Shown here: positions 10,099-20,200 of the stretch, piece after piece
Layout of the letters: every line of letters begins with the position of its first letter
How positions within the stretch are numbered: the first letter of the stretch is position 1
Assembly: GCA_947447525.1 (NCBI GenBank)
Contig: CANFJL010000002.1
Span: forward strand, 124,001 to 188,000
From: Flavobacteriales bacterium
GTDB taxonomy: Bacteria; Bacteroidota; Bacteroidia; Flavobacteriales_D; Crocinitomicaceae
Direction of reading: 5' to 3'
DNA length: 64,000 bases
The notes under the pieces: model-generated
The model's input: only the letters and a program-made list of their open reading frames with translations
What the model was told of the DNA's origin: nothing
Database searches by the model: none
Program-made: the position numbers and the translations under genes

Positions 10099-11118
10099 AT
10101 GAAAGCATCATTAGCCATTGTCTTATTGAACTATAACGGTGAAAAACACCTTGCTACCTTTTTGCCTAATCTTGTTAAATATGCTGATGGTCATTCTATA
10201 ATTATCATAGATAATTGTTCAACAGACACCTCCATCAACTTCATTCAAAATAATTATCCGAAGATTGAATTACATATACTTGAAAGAAATTTTGGATTTG
10301 CAGCCGGATATAATGAGGGATTAGCATTAATTAAAGATCGATTCGAGCATTATTTATTATTAAATACTGATGTTCAAGTTAGTGAGCATTTCACTAAGCC
10401 TTTACTTGCTCAGATGCAAAATAAAAATACAGCAGCCTGTCAACCTAAAATATTATCCTACACCAAACCCACTCATTTTGAACATGCAGGTGCCGCTGGT
10501 GGATTTTTAGACATCAATTCTTATCCATTTTGCAGAGGAAGAATAATGGATCAATGTGAAGAAGATAAGGGACAGTATGACGCTATCATCCCTATCCAAT
10601 GGGCCTCTGGAGCAGCTTTACTCCTAAAAGCAGATCTTTTTCATGAAATTGACGGATTTGACGCTGACTTTTTTGCTCACATGGAAGAAATTGATTTGTG
10701 TTGGAGGATTCGAAATTTAGGCTATGAAATAGTATGTGTTCCAGAATCTGTTGTGTATCATTTAGGTGGTGGAACCATGCCCTACGATGCTCCATTGAAA
10801 TTATTTTTAAATTTTAGGAATAACTTATTGATGATTTTAAAAAATCATTATGGATTTTGGGGTCCAAGAATTTTTATTCGTATGTGTCTAGATGGTATTG
10901 CAGGAATACATTTTGTTTTCAAAGGAAAGTTTTCAAGTTGTTGGATGGTATTCTTGGCGCACATGTCATTTTACAGACATTTTAATGAAACACTTTCTAA
11001 ACGAAAAATGATTAAAAGAATGCCTGTTTCAGAAACCATTTATAAAGGCAATATACTTTATGATTATTACATAAAAGGAAATAAATCTTATTCGAAACTC
11101 AATAAAAGACTCTTTTGA
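10099..11118 (+). CDS. Family 2 glycosyltransferase (rhamnosyl/dTDP-sugar type)
   Basis: A 339-residue GT-A enzyme. The N-terminus shows AIVLLNYNGE, then IIIIDNCSTDTS (nucleotide-sugar binding) and FGFAAGYNEGL. The metal/nucleotide motif is LLLNTDVQV, in place of the usual DxD. The acceptor-side motif is HMEEIDLCWRIRNLGY with the ED/EI-D pair. C-terminal hydrophobic segments suggest membrane association. This is the WcaE/rhamnosyltransferase-like group that builds cell-surface polysaccharide. The donor and acceptor are unknown. Its stop overlaps the TTG start of the next gene by 4 bases. Confidence 0.87.
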   Translation: MKASLAIVLLNYNGEKHLATFLPNLVKYADGHSIIIIDNCSTDTSINFIQNNYPKIELHILERNFGFAAGYNEGLALIKDRFEHYLLLNTDVQVSEHFTKPLLAQMQNKNTAACQPKILSYTKPTHFEHAGAAGGFLDINSYPFCRGRIMDQCEEDKGQYDAIIPIQWASGAALLLKADLFHEIDGFDADFFAHMEEIDLCWRIRNLGYEIVCVPESVVYHLGGGTMPYDAPLKLFLNFRNNLLMILKNHYGFWGPRIFIRMCLDGIAGIHFVFKGKFSSCWMVFLAHMSFYRHFNETLSKRKMIKRMPVSETIYKGNILYDYYIKGNKSYSKLNKRLF

Positions 11119-14100
11119 AACCTCTTGAATTTTTAGTTACTGCATTTTTACTTTTTAGCTTTTGGGGTAATGCACAAAAGGATATCACTACCTTACAGCG
11201 CAATAGTGATGCAGCCCAAAACATTTTCAATGTAGGCAGAGGCACTTACAACCATCCAAGCCTTTATGTAAATCCATTTATTGGTACCGGTGGACATGGT
11301 CACACTTACCCCGGTGCAACGGTTCCTTTTGGAATGATTCAAATAAGTCCAGACACAAGATTTGATGGTTGGGATGGTTGTTCAGGGTATCATTATTCAG
11401 ATTCTATAATTTACGGATTTAGTCATACCCATTTGAGTGGAACAGGTGTTCCAGATTATGGAGATGTCTTAATTTGCCCACAAAGTGGAAAAGCAAAAAC
11501 GCAAGCTGGCTATTTAGTTAAAGGAGGATATGGATCTACTTTCAGTCATAAAAAAGAAACGGCTACAGTTGGTTATTATGAAGTTTATTTAGAAGAAGAT
11601 CAAATCAATGTGAAATTATGTGCTAGCGAAAGATCGGGAATACATCAATATACTTTTGAAAAGAAAGAAGGTGAAAAACACATTCTAATTGATCTAGATC
11701 ATAGAGATATGTTGCTTTCTTCAGCTCTGAATTTAATCGATAAAAATACGATTAGTGGCTACAGAGTATCTTCTGCTTGGGCAAAAGAACAACACCTCTA
11801 CTTTTATTTAAAATTAGATACACCTTATAAGAAATCTAAAATAATTTCTAAGAATGGACAACATAAATTATTACTCACATTTCCAGAAGACACTAAGAGT
11901 CTAACCTTAAAAATTGGTATTTCGGCAGTGAACGAAAAAGGCGCCGCAACGAATCTTAATGCTGAAATTCCAGGTTGGAGCATTCAAGAATTAAGATCTG
12001 AAAGTGTAAAAAAATGGAATACAGAATTGAATAAAATTCAAATTGAAGATGAAAATACCACCAATAAAAGCATCTTTTACACGGCACTTTATCATACTTT
12101 AATTTCTCCAAATTTATTTTCAGATGTAGATGGATTGTATCGTGGAAGAGATCAGAAAATTCATCAACTTAAATCTGCAAAGGACCAACAATACACCGTT
12201 TTTTCACTGTGGGACACCTATCGAGCGACGCACCCACTCTACACCATTATCCAACAAGAAAAAACAAATCAATTCATTAATACATTTTTAAGACAATTTG
12301 ATGAGGGAGGAGATTTACCCGTTTGGGAACTAGCGGGAAATGAAACAGAATGTATGATTGCTTACCATAGTGTTTCTGTTATAGCTGATGCCTACCTCAA
12401 AGGAATCAATGGTTTTAATTCTAAAAAGGCTTTAGATGCAATGGTTTTTACAGCCAAAATAAACGAACTGGCCAAACAACAATATGCAGAACAAGGATTC
12501 ATTAGTTCCGATCAAGAACCAGAATCCGTGTCAAAAACATTAGAATATGCCTATGATGATTTTTGTATCAGCGCTATGGCTAAAGCAATGGGTGAAGAAT
12601 TGATTGCTAATGAATTTGAGAAGCGCAGCTATAATTTCCTAAATATTCATGATCCTTCCACAGGATTTATGAGAGCAAAAAGAGGCGCTCAGTGGTACGA
12701 TCCTTTTAATCCATCAGAAGTTAACTTTAATTATACAGAAGCCAACAGTTGGCAATATTCTTTATATGCTCCACAGCATATTGAGACCTTAAGCCAATTA
12801 TTAGGAGGGAAAGATAAATTAGAACTTTGGTTGGACAGTTTATTTCTAAGTACTACAGAATTAGACGGAAGAGAACAAGCTGACATCACAGGACTCATTG
12901 GACAATATGCTCATGGAAATGAACCTTCACATCATATGGCCTATTTGTATAATTATACCAACAATCCATCAAAAACGCAGTTTTTTGTTGACAGCATTCA
13001 GCGCAGCATGTATAGTAATCAAGCAGATGGATTATCTGGAAATGAAGATTGCGGTCAAATGAGCGCCTGGTATGTGATGAGCGCTCTTGGGTTTTACCCT
13101 GTTACTCCTGGAATTCCTAGTTATCAAATTGGTCGACCTTTATTTAATAAAGCAATAATTAATTTAGAAAACGGAAATAAGTTTGAAATTACAACACAAA
13201 ATAACAATGTAAAAAACAAGTATATCGATCATATAGAATTGAACAATGAAATTTTCAGAGGAACAAGTTTAAGCCATGAAAGCATTATGAAAGGTGGATC
13301 TTTGGTGTTTTATATGACCGATAAAGAACCATTGAAGACTATCCTCAATAAAAATATTCGTCCAACAATTGAGGTGCCATTAAATTTCACCCCGGTACCC
13401 TTTATTACTTCTTCGGAGCGTATTTTCGAAGATAGTTTGTCTATTTCCTTTGGAAGTATTAAAATGATACAACCTTGTGATAGTTTAATTTGTTATTATA
13501 GAATCAATAATTCAGAATGGAAGCGGCAAGTGGATCATTTAATACTCAAGGAAAGTTCAACACTCGATATTAAGAATATCAAATACATTACTCCACCGGA
13601 ACAAAAGGAATTTATTAAAACAGCTCTTATTGAAAGTGCAATAGTAAGCAGTTTCTTCATCAAGAGAGATAAAGGCATTTCACTTCACTTGAACACCCCT
13701 TATTCTCCGCAATATGCAGCAGCTGGACCCAACACCCTCATAGATGGAATCACAGGGAGTAGTGAATTTAGAACTGGTGATTGGCAAGGGTTTTATGACA
13801 AAGACGTTGTGGCTACTATTCAATTTGACACTTTAAGAACCTATTCCAATATTGGAATCTCCTATATTCGTGATCAGAGGTCATGGATTTTTTATCCAGA
13901 GCATATTCAAATTGAAGTTTCAACAGATGGAAAACAATACCAGCCATTAAAATTAATCCAGATAGAAGCATCTAAAATTTCGGACCAAAACCCAATGGTA
14001 GCAAAGAGATTTACAAAAGCTCCAAATTTCCCAATTAAAAGCATTCGCTATACCATAAAAAATAGCGGAAATTGTCCCGATTGGCATTTAGGAAAGGGTT

Positions 14101-14144
14101 ACCCTACTTGGTTGTTTATAGATGAATTGATTTTAGAGAAATAA
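11115..14144 (+). CDS. GH92 alpha-mannosidase with C-terminal discoidin-like domain
   Basis: A 1009-residue exported enzyme with a signal peptide ending near GNAQ. The GH92 N-terminal domain begins YVNPFIGTGGHGHTYPGA and includes PFGMIQISPD and the GFSHTHLSG motif. The catalytic (alpha/alpha)6 barrel follows, with WDTYR, GNETE and GNEDCGQMSAWY, which carry the conserved acidic residues. GH92 enzymes are calcium-dependent exo-alpha-mannosidases. After about residue 745 there is a chitobiase-C-like beta domain, then a discoidin (F5/8C-like) domain from about 860 to the end. No T9SS sorting domain is visible. The start is TTG at 11115, overlapping the upstream stop by 4 bases, which suggests translational coupling. 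Confidence 0.92.
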   Translation: MKPLEFLVTAFLLFSFWGNAQKDITTLQRNSDAAQNIFNVGRGTYNHPSLYVNPFIGTGGHGHTYPGATVPFGMIQISPDTRFDGWDGCSGYHYSDSIIYGFSHTHLSGTGVPDYGDVLICPQSGKAKTQAGYLVKGGYGSTFSHKKETATVGYYEVYLEEDQINVKLCASERSGIHQYTFEKKEGEKHILIDLDHRDMLLSSALNLIDKNTISGYRVSSAWAKEQHLYFYLKLDTPYKKSKIISKNGQHKLLLTFPEDTKSLTLKIGISAVNEKGAATNLNAEIPGWSIQELRSESVKKWNTELNKIQIEDENTTNKSIFYTALYHTLISPNLFSDVDGLYRGRDQKIHQLKSAKDQQYTVFSLWDTYRATHPLYTIIQQEKTNQFINTFLRQFDEGGDLPVWELAGNETECMIAYHSVSVIADAYLKGINGFNSKKALDAMVFTAKINELAKQQYAEQGFISSDQEPESVSKTLEYAYDDFCISAMAKAMGEELIANEFEKRSYNFLNIHDPSTGFMRAKRGAQWYDPFNPSEVNFNYTEANSWQYSLYAPQHIETLSQLLGGKDKLELWLDSLFLSTTELDGREQADITGLIGQYAHGNEPSHHMAYLYNYTNNPSKTQFFVDSIQRSMYSNQADGLSGNEDCGQMSAWYVMSALGFYPVTPGIPSYQIGRPLFNKAIINLENGNKFEITTQNNNVKNKYIDHIELNNEIFRGTSLSHESIMKGGSLVFYMTDKEPLKTILNKNIRPTIEVPLNFTPVPFITSSERIFEDSLSISFGSIKMIQPCDSLICYYRINNSEWKRQVDHLILKESSTLDIKNIKYITPPEQKEFIKTALIESAIVSSFFIKRDKGISLHLNTPYSPQYAAAGPNTLIDGITGSSEFRTGDWQGFYDKDVVATIQFDTLRTYSNIGISYIRDQRSWIFYPEHIQIEVSTDGKQYQPLKLIQIEASKISDQNPMVAKRFTKAPNFPIKSIRYTIKNSGNCPDWHLGKGYPTWLFIDELILEK

Positions 14145-14157
14145 GCTTCTAAGAAAA

Positions 14158-14643
14158 TTAATCTGCCCAAATTTTTGCAGTTGTAGCATTATGACAGACA
14201 TTACATTTTCCTGAAACTAATCCGCTAGACATAGATTGTTGTGTACCTGTAGGACCAGTAACTCTTGGGAATAATCCAGCAATGTTCATATCTTCTGTCG
14301 TATAAAAATTACCTTTTGAATCAATTTGCACCGTATACATTAATTGTCCTGAACCGTTAGCTTGCGTAAAAAACTCAACCTTACCGCTTCCAGCAGTTGA
14401 TGTTAGGGCACTATTGTAAACCGTTCCAGCCACAGTAAAACAACCTGACCCTTCACCTCCATTGGTATGACAAACCATACAATTCTGACCTTTATTATGA
14501 CTTTTAGAACCTCCAGATTTACTGATGTTTACCGTTCCACAACCACCTTCTTTCTCGCAGGAGAAAAAAGAAATTGAAAGAACGGTCAGTATAAAAGTAA
14601 TCCCAATTAATCTCTGAACATTCAATTTAGTCTTCATTTTCAT
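14158..14643 (-). CDS. Lipoprotein with two CxxCH heme motifs
   Basis: A 161-residue protein with a lipobox ending FFSC (about residue 29). The mature protein has two CxxCH motifs, CMVCH (about 55-59) and CNVCH near the C-terminus, separated by a beta-rich segment around GTVYNSALT. CxxCH motifs usually bind c-type heme covalently, so this may be a small di-heme lipoprotein; metal binding without heme is possible. It overlaps the end of the membrane fusion gene by 17 bases, which places it in the efflux operon. I do not recognise a named family. It may sense or reduce the exported metal, but that is inference from location only. Confidence 0.65.
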   Translation of the reverse strand: MKMKTKLNVQRLIGITFILTVLSISFFSCEKEGGCGTVNISKSGGSKSHNKGQNCMVCHTNGGEGSGCFTVAGTVYNSALTSTAGSGKVEFFTQANGSGQLMYTVQIDSKGNFYTTEDMNIAGLFPRVTGPTGTQQSMSSGLVSGKCNVCHNATTAKIWAD

Positions 14644-15778
14644 TCATTTTTACAAAAAGTGACAACAACTCAAACACTCCTTTAACAACCACTTGATCGT
14701 TAGATTTTAATGTTGCATTTAAAAACTCAATAGCAGCTTTCTGATCAAACTCCCTTAGCACTTTGATATAATAAGGTTTAAAGGTACCATTTTGTTTTCT
14801 AACAAAGATAGCTGATTTATTTCCTAAAGAAACAATTGCTTCTGAAGGAACTGTATGGTACACTTTAGGGTCAGCCCTAATTTCAGCTTTAAAATAGGCG
14901 CCTGGTGTTAGATTTTCATGTGATCCTTCAAAATGACAATGAAGTCTTACCGTTCTATCTTTGGATATTTCTCGACCAATCAAAAAGACACTAGCGTCCA
15001 TTATTTGCGCATTATTCACAAATGTCAATTTAACTTTTTGACCAATTTTGATACTGTTAAGATATTTTTCATAAACAAGTACTTCAGCATGCGCGTGTTT
15101 CAAATCAATAATTTCCAATAAATTTTCCGTTGGAGCAGCATAAGCACCCACATTAGCCAAAATCTTAGTTACGACGCCATCAAATGGAGCTGTAATTGAC
15201 TGTTGAGCTTGAATCTTCCCTTTATTAAGAATCGAAACCTCTACATTGGCTAAATTCAATTTGGAGAGTAAACCTTCCTTCTTTGCCTTTGCAGTATTAA
15301 GATTGGCCATAGCCTGCTGATAATTTTTAATACTCGCAGCTTCTTGAGAATACATGGTTTTTTGTCTAGCAGCTTCAGCTTCCAAATAATCCATAGATCC
15401 CATAAGCTCCAAATAATCTTGTTGGATTTGCAAAATATCAGGATGTTGTATTTTAAAAAGTACTTGTCCTTTCCTAACCACCGATCCATCTAAGACATTT
15501 AAACTTTTGATAAAACCCCCATAAGGACAAGTGATATAGGATTTATTTTGGGGAGGAACTTCTACCATACCATTTGCTTGAATGGGAATAGAGAGCTCAC
15601 TTTCCTCCATAGTAGCGAATTGTAATTTAAGAGCTTTGAGCTGACTTTTCGTCAATGAAAGCTCTGTTATTTTGTGATTTACTTTTTGTATTTCCACTGT
15701 ATCGCATCCACAACTGTTTAATAAAACAATAGCCATAAGAAGGTAAAGTGGAAGAAGTATTTTTAAATTATTTTTCAT
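14627..15778 (-). CDS. Membrane fusion protein of heavy-metal RND efflux (CusB/CzcB type)
   Basis: A 383-residue lipoprotein (lipobox LNSC, about 20-23). The biotinyl-lipoyl-like half motif GGFIKSLNVLDGSVVRKGQVLFKI (about 87-110) is followed by a coiled-coil hairpin (about 115-180). The second lipoyl half, SITAPFDGVVTKI, comes next, then beta-barrel and membrane-proximal domains. This adaptor links an inner-membrane RND pump to the outer-membrane channel in the periplasm. It lies 26 bases after the CzcA-TolC gene and overlaps the di-heme-motif lipoprotein. CGC and HCHF segments could touch metal, but the ion is not determined. Confidence 0.9.
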   Translation of the reverse strand: MKNNLKILLPLYLLMAIVLLNSCGCDTVEIQKVNHKITELSLTKSQLKALKLQFATMEESELSIPIQANGMVEVPPQNKSYITCPYGGFIKSLNVLDGSVVRKGQVLFKIQHPDILQIQQDYLELMGSMDYLEAEAARQKTMYSQEAASIKNYQQAMANLNTAKAKKEGLLSKLNLANVEVSILNKGKIQAQQSITAPFDGVVTKILANVGAYAAPTENLLEIIDLKHAHAEVLVYEKYLNSIKIGQKVKLTFVNNAQIMDASVFLIGREISKDRTVRLHCHFEGSHENLTPGAYFKAEIRADPKVYHTVPSEAIVSLGNKSAIFVRKQNGTFKPYYIKVLREFDQKAAIEFLNATLKSNDQVVVKGVFELLSLFVKMNENED

Positions 15779-15804
15779 TTTATAAGTTTTTATTTATTTT
15801 TTAA

Positions 15805-18800
15805 TTAATTGTTATTAAACCAGTTAATTAATATTACTTGTCTATTTAATTGATTATTATTTAGTAATGCAGCACGTCTTATTGAATTAATTTCATCCAA
15901 AACTTGCAAGTAACTTATCACTGAAATTTCACCATTTTTCAATAAGATATTATTTTGTTCAAACAGTAAATCTGCTTCAGGAAGTAATTGTTCATCAAAT
16001 AGCAATTGTGTATTTTTAAATCCTTCATATGCAGCATAAATTTGCTCGTAATTCCCTTGCAAATATGACAATTGATCTAATTTCCGTAATTCATTTTGTT
16101 GCAATTCCTGAGCGAGAACATTTTTCTGTGCTTTAAACTGAGCGCTAAAAATGGGTAAATCCAGCCCTATTGAACCTCCTTGAAATCTATCCGACAAATT
16201 GTATTGAACATTCAATCCATTTACTTGCTGCGTTCCTACTAGCGTCTGATTGAAATAAGAAAGAGAAATGTCTGGTAATTGTTTTGCTTTAATAAAATCT
16301 TTTTGTTTTAACAATAAACCTCCTCTTTGCTCAATTGCTAATACAGAAGGGTGTTTGCTAAACAAAGTTGAGTCCTCTTGCACAAGTATTATTCTCGGAA
16401 GATATTCTTCATCACGCAATGAAAATTGATCCTTTTTTAAATTCAATATGTTTCCAATAATTTTTAGTTGTTCCTCTATGAGCACCAAGTTATTTCTCAA
16501 ATCATTTTCTAGTGACATTTTTTTAGATTTCATCAAAGAAAAATCAAGAGCAGTCACATCTTGCAAGGACCTTCTGACAGCTAGTTTTTCCATTTCAATA
16601 GTCAATAAACTATCTCTTACTTTTAAAAGATCAAGATTGTCAAGCAGGTATTGATAGTGATCATAAGACAACTCAATATCTCTTTTAAGAGACAACCAGG
16701 AAGCTTGATTTTCAAATTCAGTTACTTTTTGCTGTTCAATTCCAATGGCCTTCCCTGTAGAAAAAATAGTTGGAAAAGGGATTTTCTGTGCAATTGAAAT
16801 ATTATTATCCTTTTGAAAGTGAGAGTTATACTGTCCCATCATCCCCGTTACAGTAGTTTTAGGAATCTCAACGAGCGATTTGCTTACATTGACTTGTTTA
16901 AGGAGTTCAATTTGATTAATTTGGACACTATAATTCCTTTCTTTTGCAACTTTGAAGCAAGCAGAAAGATCCATATTGTATTGAGCTGACAATTGAAATC
17001 CAATCAAGCAGAGTAAGATCGCAATTCCAGGATTCTTTTTCTTTCTCCAATTAATTTTAAGGTTACTGAGTAAATATAAAATCGGTAAGATAAATAAGGT
17101 AAGTAGTGTTGCTGAGATTAACCCACCAATTACAACAGTTGCCAATGGTTTTTGAACTTCAGCGCCACTTCCATGAGAAAGCGCCATGGGAAGAAATCCT
17201 AAAGAAGCTACCATAGCCGTTAGAAGCACCGGTCTAAATCGCGTTGATGTTCCCATTAATATGATTTTTAAATTAGACTTGATTCCTTTTGCTTTAAGAG
17301 AATTAAACTCTGATAAGAGCACGATTCCATTGAGAACTGCAACACCAAATAAGGCAATAAATCCAACACCTGCTGAAATTGAAAAAGGCATACCTCTTAA
17401 AAATAGAGCAAAAATCCCTCCAATCGCGGCCAAAGGAATAGCAGTGAAGATCAATAAGGCTTGTTTCAAAGATTTAAAGGTCAAGTAAAGCAAAAAGAAG
17501 ATGAGCAACAATGCACTTGGAACCGCAATTAACAAACGAGATCGAGCATGTTCCAGGTTTTTAAAACTTCCTCCAAAAGAAACATGATAACCAGGAAGAA
17601 AAACAACCTTACCATCAATTTTAGATTTCAGTTCCTCAATAATACTTTCGACATCTCTACCTCTGACATTAAATCCTACCATTACCCTTCTTTTGGCATC
17701 ATCACGCTGAATTTGATTAGCTCCAATTTTATAATCAATTTGTGCTAATTCACTGAGTGGTATTTGGTTTCCATCATCATTGGTTACAGCAATTGATGAC
17801 AAATCATCATGCCCTTCCCTACTTGCGCTATCCAATTTCACAATCAGCGAGAACCTTTTTTCACCCTCAAAAACAATTCCAGCCGTTTGCCCTGCAAAAC
17901 TGGTGTTAATTGCCTTATTTACATCATCAATAGAAAGATTATACCTAGCTAGTGCCTCTCTATCATATTTTACAATTAATTGAGGTAAACCTTCCAGTTC
18001 TTCTACATAAACATCTTGAATTCCTTTAATCTTATTTGCAATTCCACCAACTTGCTTTGCATATTGAGATAATTTTGAAAAATCTTCCCCGTAAATCTTC
18101 ACCACAACATCTTGCTTAGCTCCCGTCATCAATTCATTAAAGCGCATTTGAATAGGCTGTTGAAAACCAAAAGAAACACCAGGTAGATTTTCCTCTAATT
18201 TTAGTTTCATTTTTTCAGCAAGTTCATCTTTTGTTACGGCACTAAGCCATTCAGATTTATCTTTTAAAATAATCATTAAATCAGCAGCCTCCATGGGCAT
18301 TGGATCAGTTGGAATTTCTGCTGTTCCAATTTTCCCAATTACTTTTTTAATTTCAGGGAAATTATCTTCCAATATCTTCGATGCAGCCGTAGTGGTTTCA
18401 ATTGTCTTTGATAAACCTGCACCGGTAATTAAGCGCGTTTCAACAGCAAAATCGCCTTCGTCTAAAGAAGGAATAAACTCAGCTCCAAGGCGATTAAAGA
18501 GTAAAATAGCTGCAATGAAAAGTCCGACAATGGTTGACAAAGCTATCTTTTGATTTTTTATAATTCGATGTAAGACAGGACGATATAAACCTGAAATATA
18601 AGCTACCAAACGATCACTAAAATTAATCTTATGACTTACTTTTTTAGATAAAAACAATGAAGTCATCATTGGAACATACGTTAGAGAAAGCATCAAGGCA
18701 CCAAAAACAGCAAACATTACTGTTAAAGCCATAGGTTTAAACATTTTACCTTCGATACCTACCAGCGCTAATATTGGGAGGTAGACCACTAAGATTATAA

Positions 18801-20157
18801 CCTGACCAAAAACCGCACTTTTACTAAATTTAGAAGCCGAATTATACACTAAGCTATTCATATCATCTTGAACAAGAACGCCCTCTTTTCTTCTGTGAAT
18901 AAAATGAAGTGTAGATTCCACAATAATCACTGCACCATCTATGATCAAACCGAAATCCAGAGCACCAAGACTCATAAGATTTCCAGAAACCCCAAAAATC
19001 GACATCAATGTTATAGCAATCAACATGGCAATTGGAATAACAGAAGCAACAATGAGTCCAGCCCTAAAATTTCCAAGTAAGAGCACTAGCACCAAGATTA
19101 CAATAGTAGCTCCTTCCAATAAATTCGTTGAAACCGTTGAAACTGCACGATTTACAAGATTAGTCCGGTCAAGAAAATACTCAACTTTCACCCCTTCAGG
19201 TAAAGTGCTTTCTATTTCTTTCATTTTTTCTTTTACCAAGGCAATTACTTCAGAGGAATTAGATCCTTTTAACATTAACGCTATCCCTCCTACTGCTTCA
19301 CCTTTATCATCGATCGTTAAAGCACCATATCGCACCAAAGAACCAAATTGAACAGTTGCTACATCTCTTATGAAAATTGGAGTTGAGGAGGCATTATGCT
19401 TAATGGAAATAGATTCAATCTCCTTTAAATTAGTCAACAATCCTTCCGAACGAATATAAGTCGTCATTCCATATCTTTCAATATAAGCCCCTCCGGTGTT
19501 TTGATTGTTTTGTTCAACAGCTTTAAAAACATCATTAATAGTAATCCCGAAAGATTTTAATCGGATTGGATCAATAGCTATCTCATATGTTTTCACATTT
19601 CCGCCAAATCCGCTGACATCAGCAACACCTTTAACGCCAAGTAATTGTCGGCGGATGGTCCAATCTTGAATTGTTCTTAATTCAGAGGCTGGAAATTGAG
19701 ATTCATATCCCTTTTTGGGACTTAAAGTATACTGTAATATTTCACCCAAACCAGTACTTAAAGGAGCTAATATTGGTTCGCCAAAACCTGGTGGTATCTG
19801 ATTTTTTGCTTCTGCTAAACGTTCAGCTACTTGTTGACGCAACCAATAAATATCAGCATTTTCATCGAATACGATGGTAACAACACTGAGTCCAAAGCGA
19901 CTAAAGGAACGCATTTCCTCAATTTTAGGAATGCTCGCCATGGTTTGTTCAACAGGAAAAGTTACAAATCGCTCAATATCTTCAGCTCCAGAGGATGGGG
20001 AAACTGTAATAATTTGCACTTGATTATTCGTTATATCAGGGACAGCATCTATTGGCAATTGCTGCAGAGAATAGACACCAATAAGGATTATTATAAAAGT
20101 CAAAACCGCAACAATAAGTTTGTTATGGATAGACCAATGGATTATTTTATTTAACAT
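15805..20157 (-). CDS. CusA/CzcA heavy-metal RND pump fused to TolC-type channel
   Basis: A 1450-residue fusion. Residues 1 to about 1035 form a complete heavy-metal RND permease. It has an N-terminal membrane segment, PIDAVPDITNNQVQI, GLGEILQY in the porter domain, RND helices with GALDFGLIIDGAVIIVES (TM4, with the proton-relay acidic residues) and GVAVLNGIVLLSEF in the second half. From about 1040 there is a signal-peptide-like stretch, IAILLCLIGFQLSAQ. A TolC/OEP outer-membrane efflux protein of about 390 residues follows, with two long coiled-coil repeats. The whole tripartite machine is thus encoded by two genes, this one and the fusion protein downstream. CzcA-TolC fusions occur in other Bacteroidota. 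The substrate is a divalent or monovalent metal. Confidence 0.93.
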   Translation of the reverse strand: MLNKIIHWSIHNKLIVAVLTFIIILIGVYSLQQLPIDAVPDITNNQVQIITVSPSSGAEDIERFVTFPVEQTMASIPKIEEMRSFSRFGLSVVTIVFDENADIYWLRQQVAERLAEAKNQIPPGFGEPILAPLSTGLGEILQYTLSPKKGYESQFPASELRTIQDWTIRRQLLGVKGVADVSGFGGNVKTYEIAIDPIRLKSFGITINDVFKAVEQNNQNTGGAYIERYGMTTYIRSEGLLTNLKEIESISIKHNASSTPIFIRDVATVQFGSLVRYGALTIDDKGEAVGGIALMLKGSNSSEVIALVKEKMKEIESTLPEGVKVEYFLDRTNLVNRAVSTVSTNLLEGATIVILVLVLLLGNFRAGLIVASVIPIAMLIAITLMSIFGVSGNLMSLGALDFGLIIDGAVIIVESTLHFIHRRKEGVLVQDDMNSLVYNSASKFSKSAVFGQVIILVVYLPILALVGIEGKMFKPMALTVMFAVFGALMLSLTYVPMMTSLFLSKKVSHKINFSDRLVAYISGLYRPVLHRIIKNQKIALSTIVGLFIAAILLFNRLGAEFIPSLDEGDFAVETRLITGAGLSKTIETTTAASKILEDNFPEIKKVIGKIGTAEIPTDPMPMEAADLMIILKDKSEWLSAVTKDELAEKMKLKLEENLPGVSFGFQQPIQMRFNELMTGAKQDVVVKIYGEDFSKLSQYAKQVGGIANKIKGIQDVYVEELEGLPQLIVKYDREALARYNLSIDDVNKAINTSFAGQTAGIVFEGEKRFSLIVKLDSASREGHDDLSSIAVTNDDGNQIPLSELAQIDYKIGANQIQRDDAKRRVMVGFNVRGRDVESIIEELKSKIDGKVVFLPGYHVSFGGSFKNLEHARSRLLIAVPSALLLIFFLLYLTFKSLKQALLIFTAIPLAAIGGIFALFLRGMPFSISAGVGFIALFGVAVLNGIVLLSEFNSLKAKGIKSNLKIILMGTSTRFRPVLLTAMVASLGFLPMALSHGSGAEVQKPLATVVIGGLISATLLTLFILPILYLLSNLKINWRKKKNPGIAILLCLIGFQLSAQYNMDLSACFKVAKERNYSVQINQIELLKQVNVSKSLVEIPKTTVTGMMGQYNSHFQKDNNISIAQKIPFPTIFSTGKAIGIEQQKVTEFENQASWLSLKRDIELSYDHYQYLLDNLDLLKVRDSLLTIEMEKLAVRRSLQDVTALDFSLMKSKKMSLENDLRNNLVLIEEQLKIIGNILNLKKDQFSLRDEEYLPRIILVQEDSTLFSKHPSVLAIEQRGGLLLKQKDFIKAKQLPDISLSYFNQTLVGTQQVNGLNVQYNLSDRFQGGSIGLDLPIFSAQFKAQKNVLAQELQQNELRKLDQLSYLQGNYEQIYAAYEGFKNTQLLFDEQLLPEADLLFEQNNILLKNGEISVISYLQVLDEINSIRRAALLNNNQLNRQVILINWFNNN

Positions 20158-20200
20158 AGGTTGACGAAATTAAGATGATATTAGACAGAGATGAATCAAA

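Noticed and set aside
15805-20157. Several plus-strand ORFs of 60-136 residues inside the CzcA-TolC gene (for example 18941-19351 and 17186-17488)
   Set aside because: They are antisense shadows of a well-supported coding sequence, with no family or start signals of their own.
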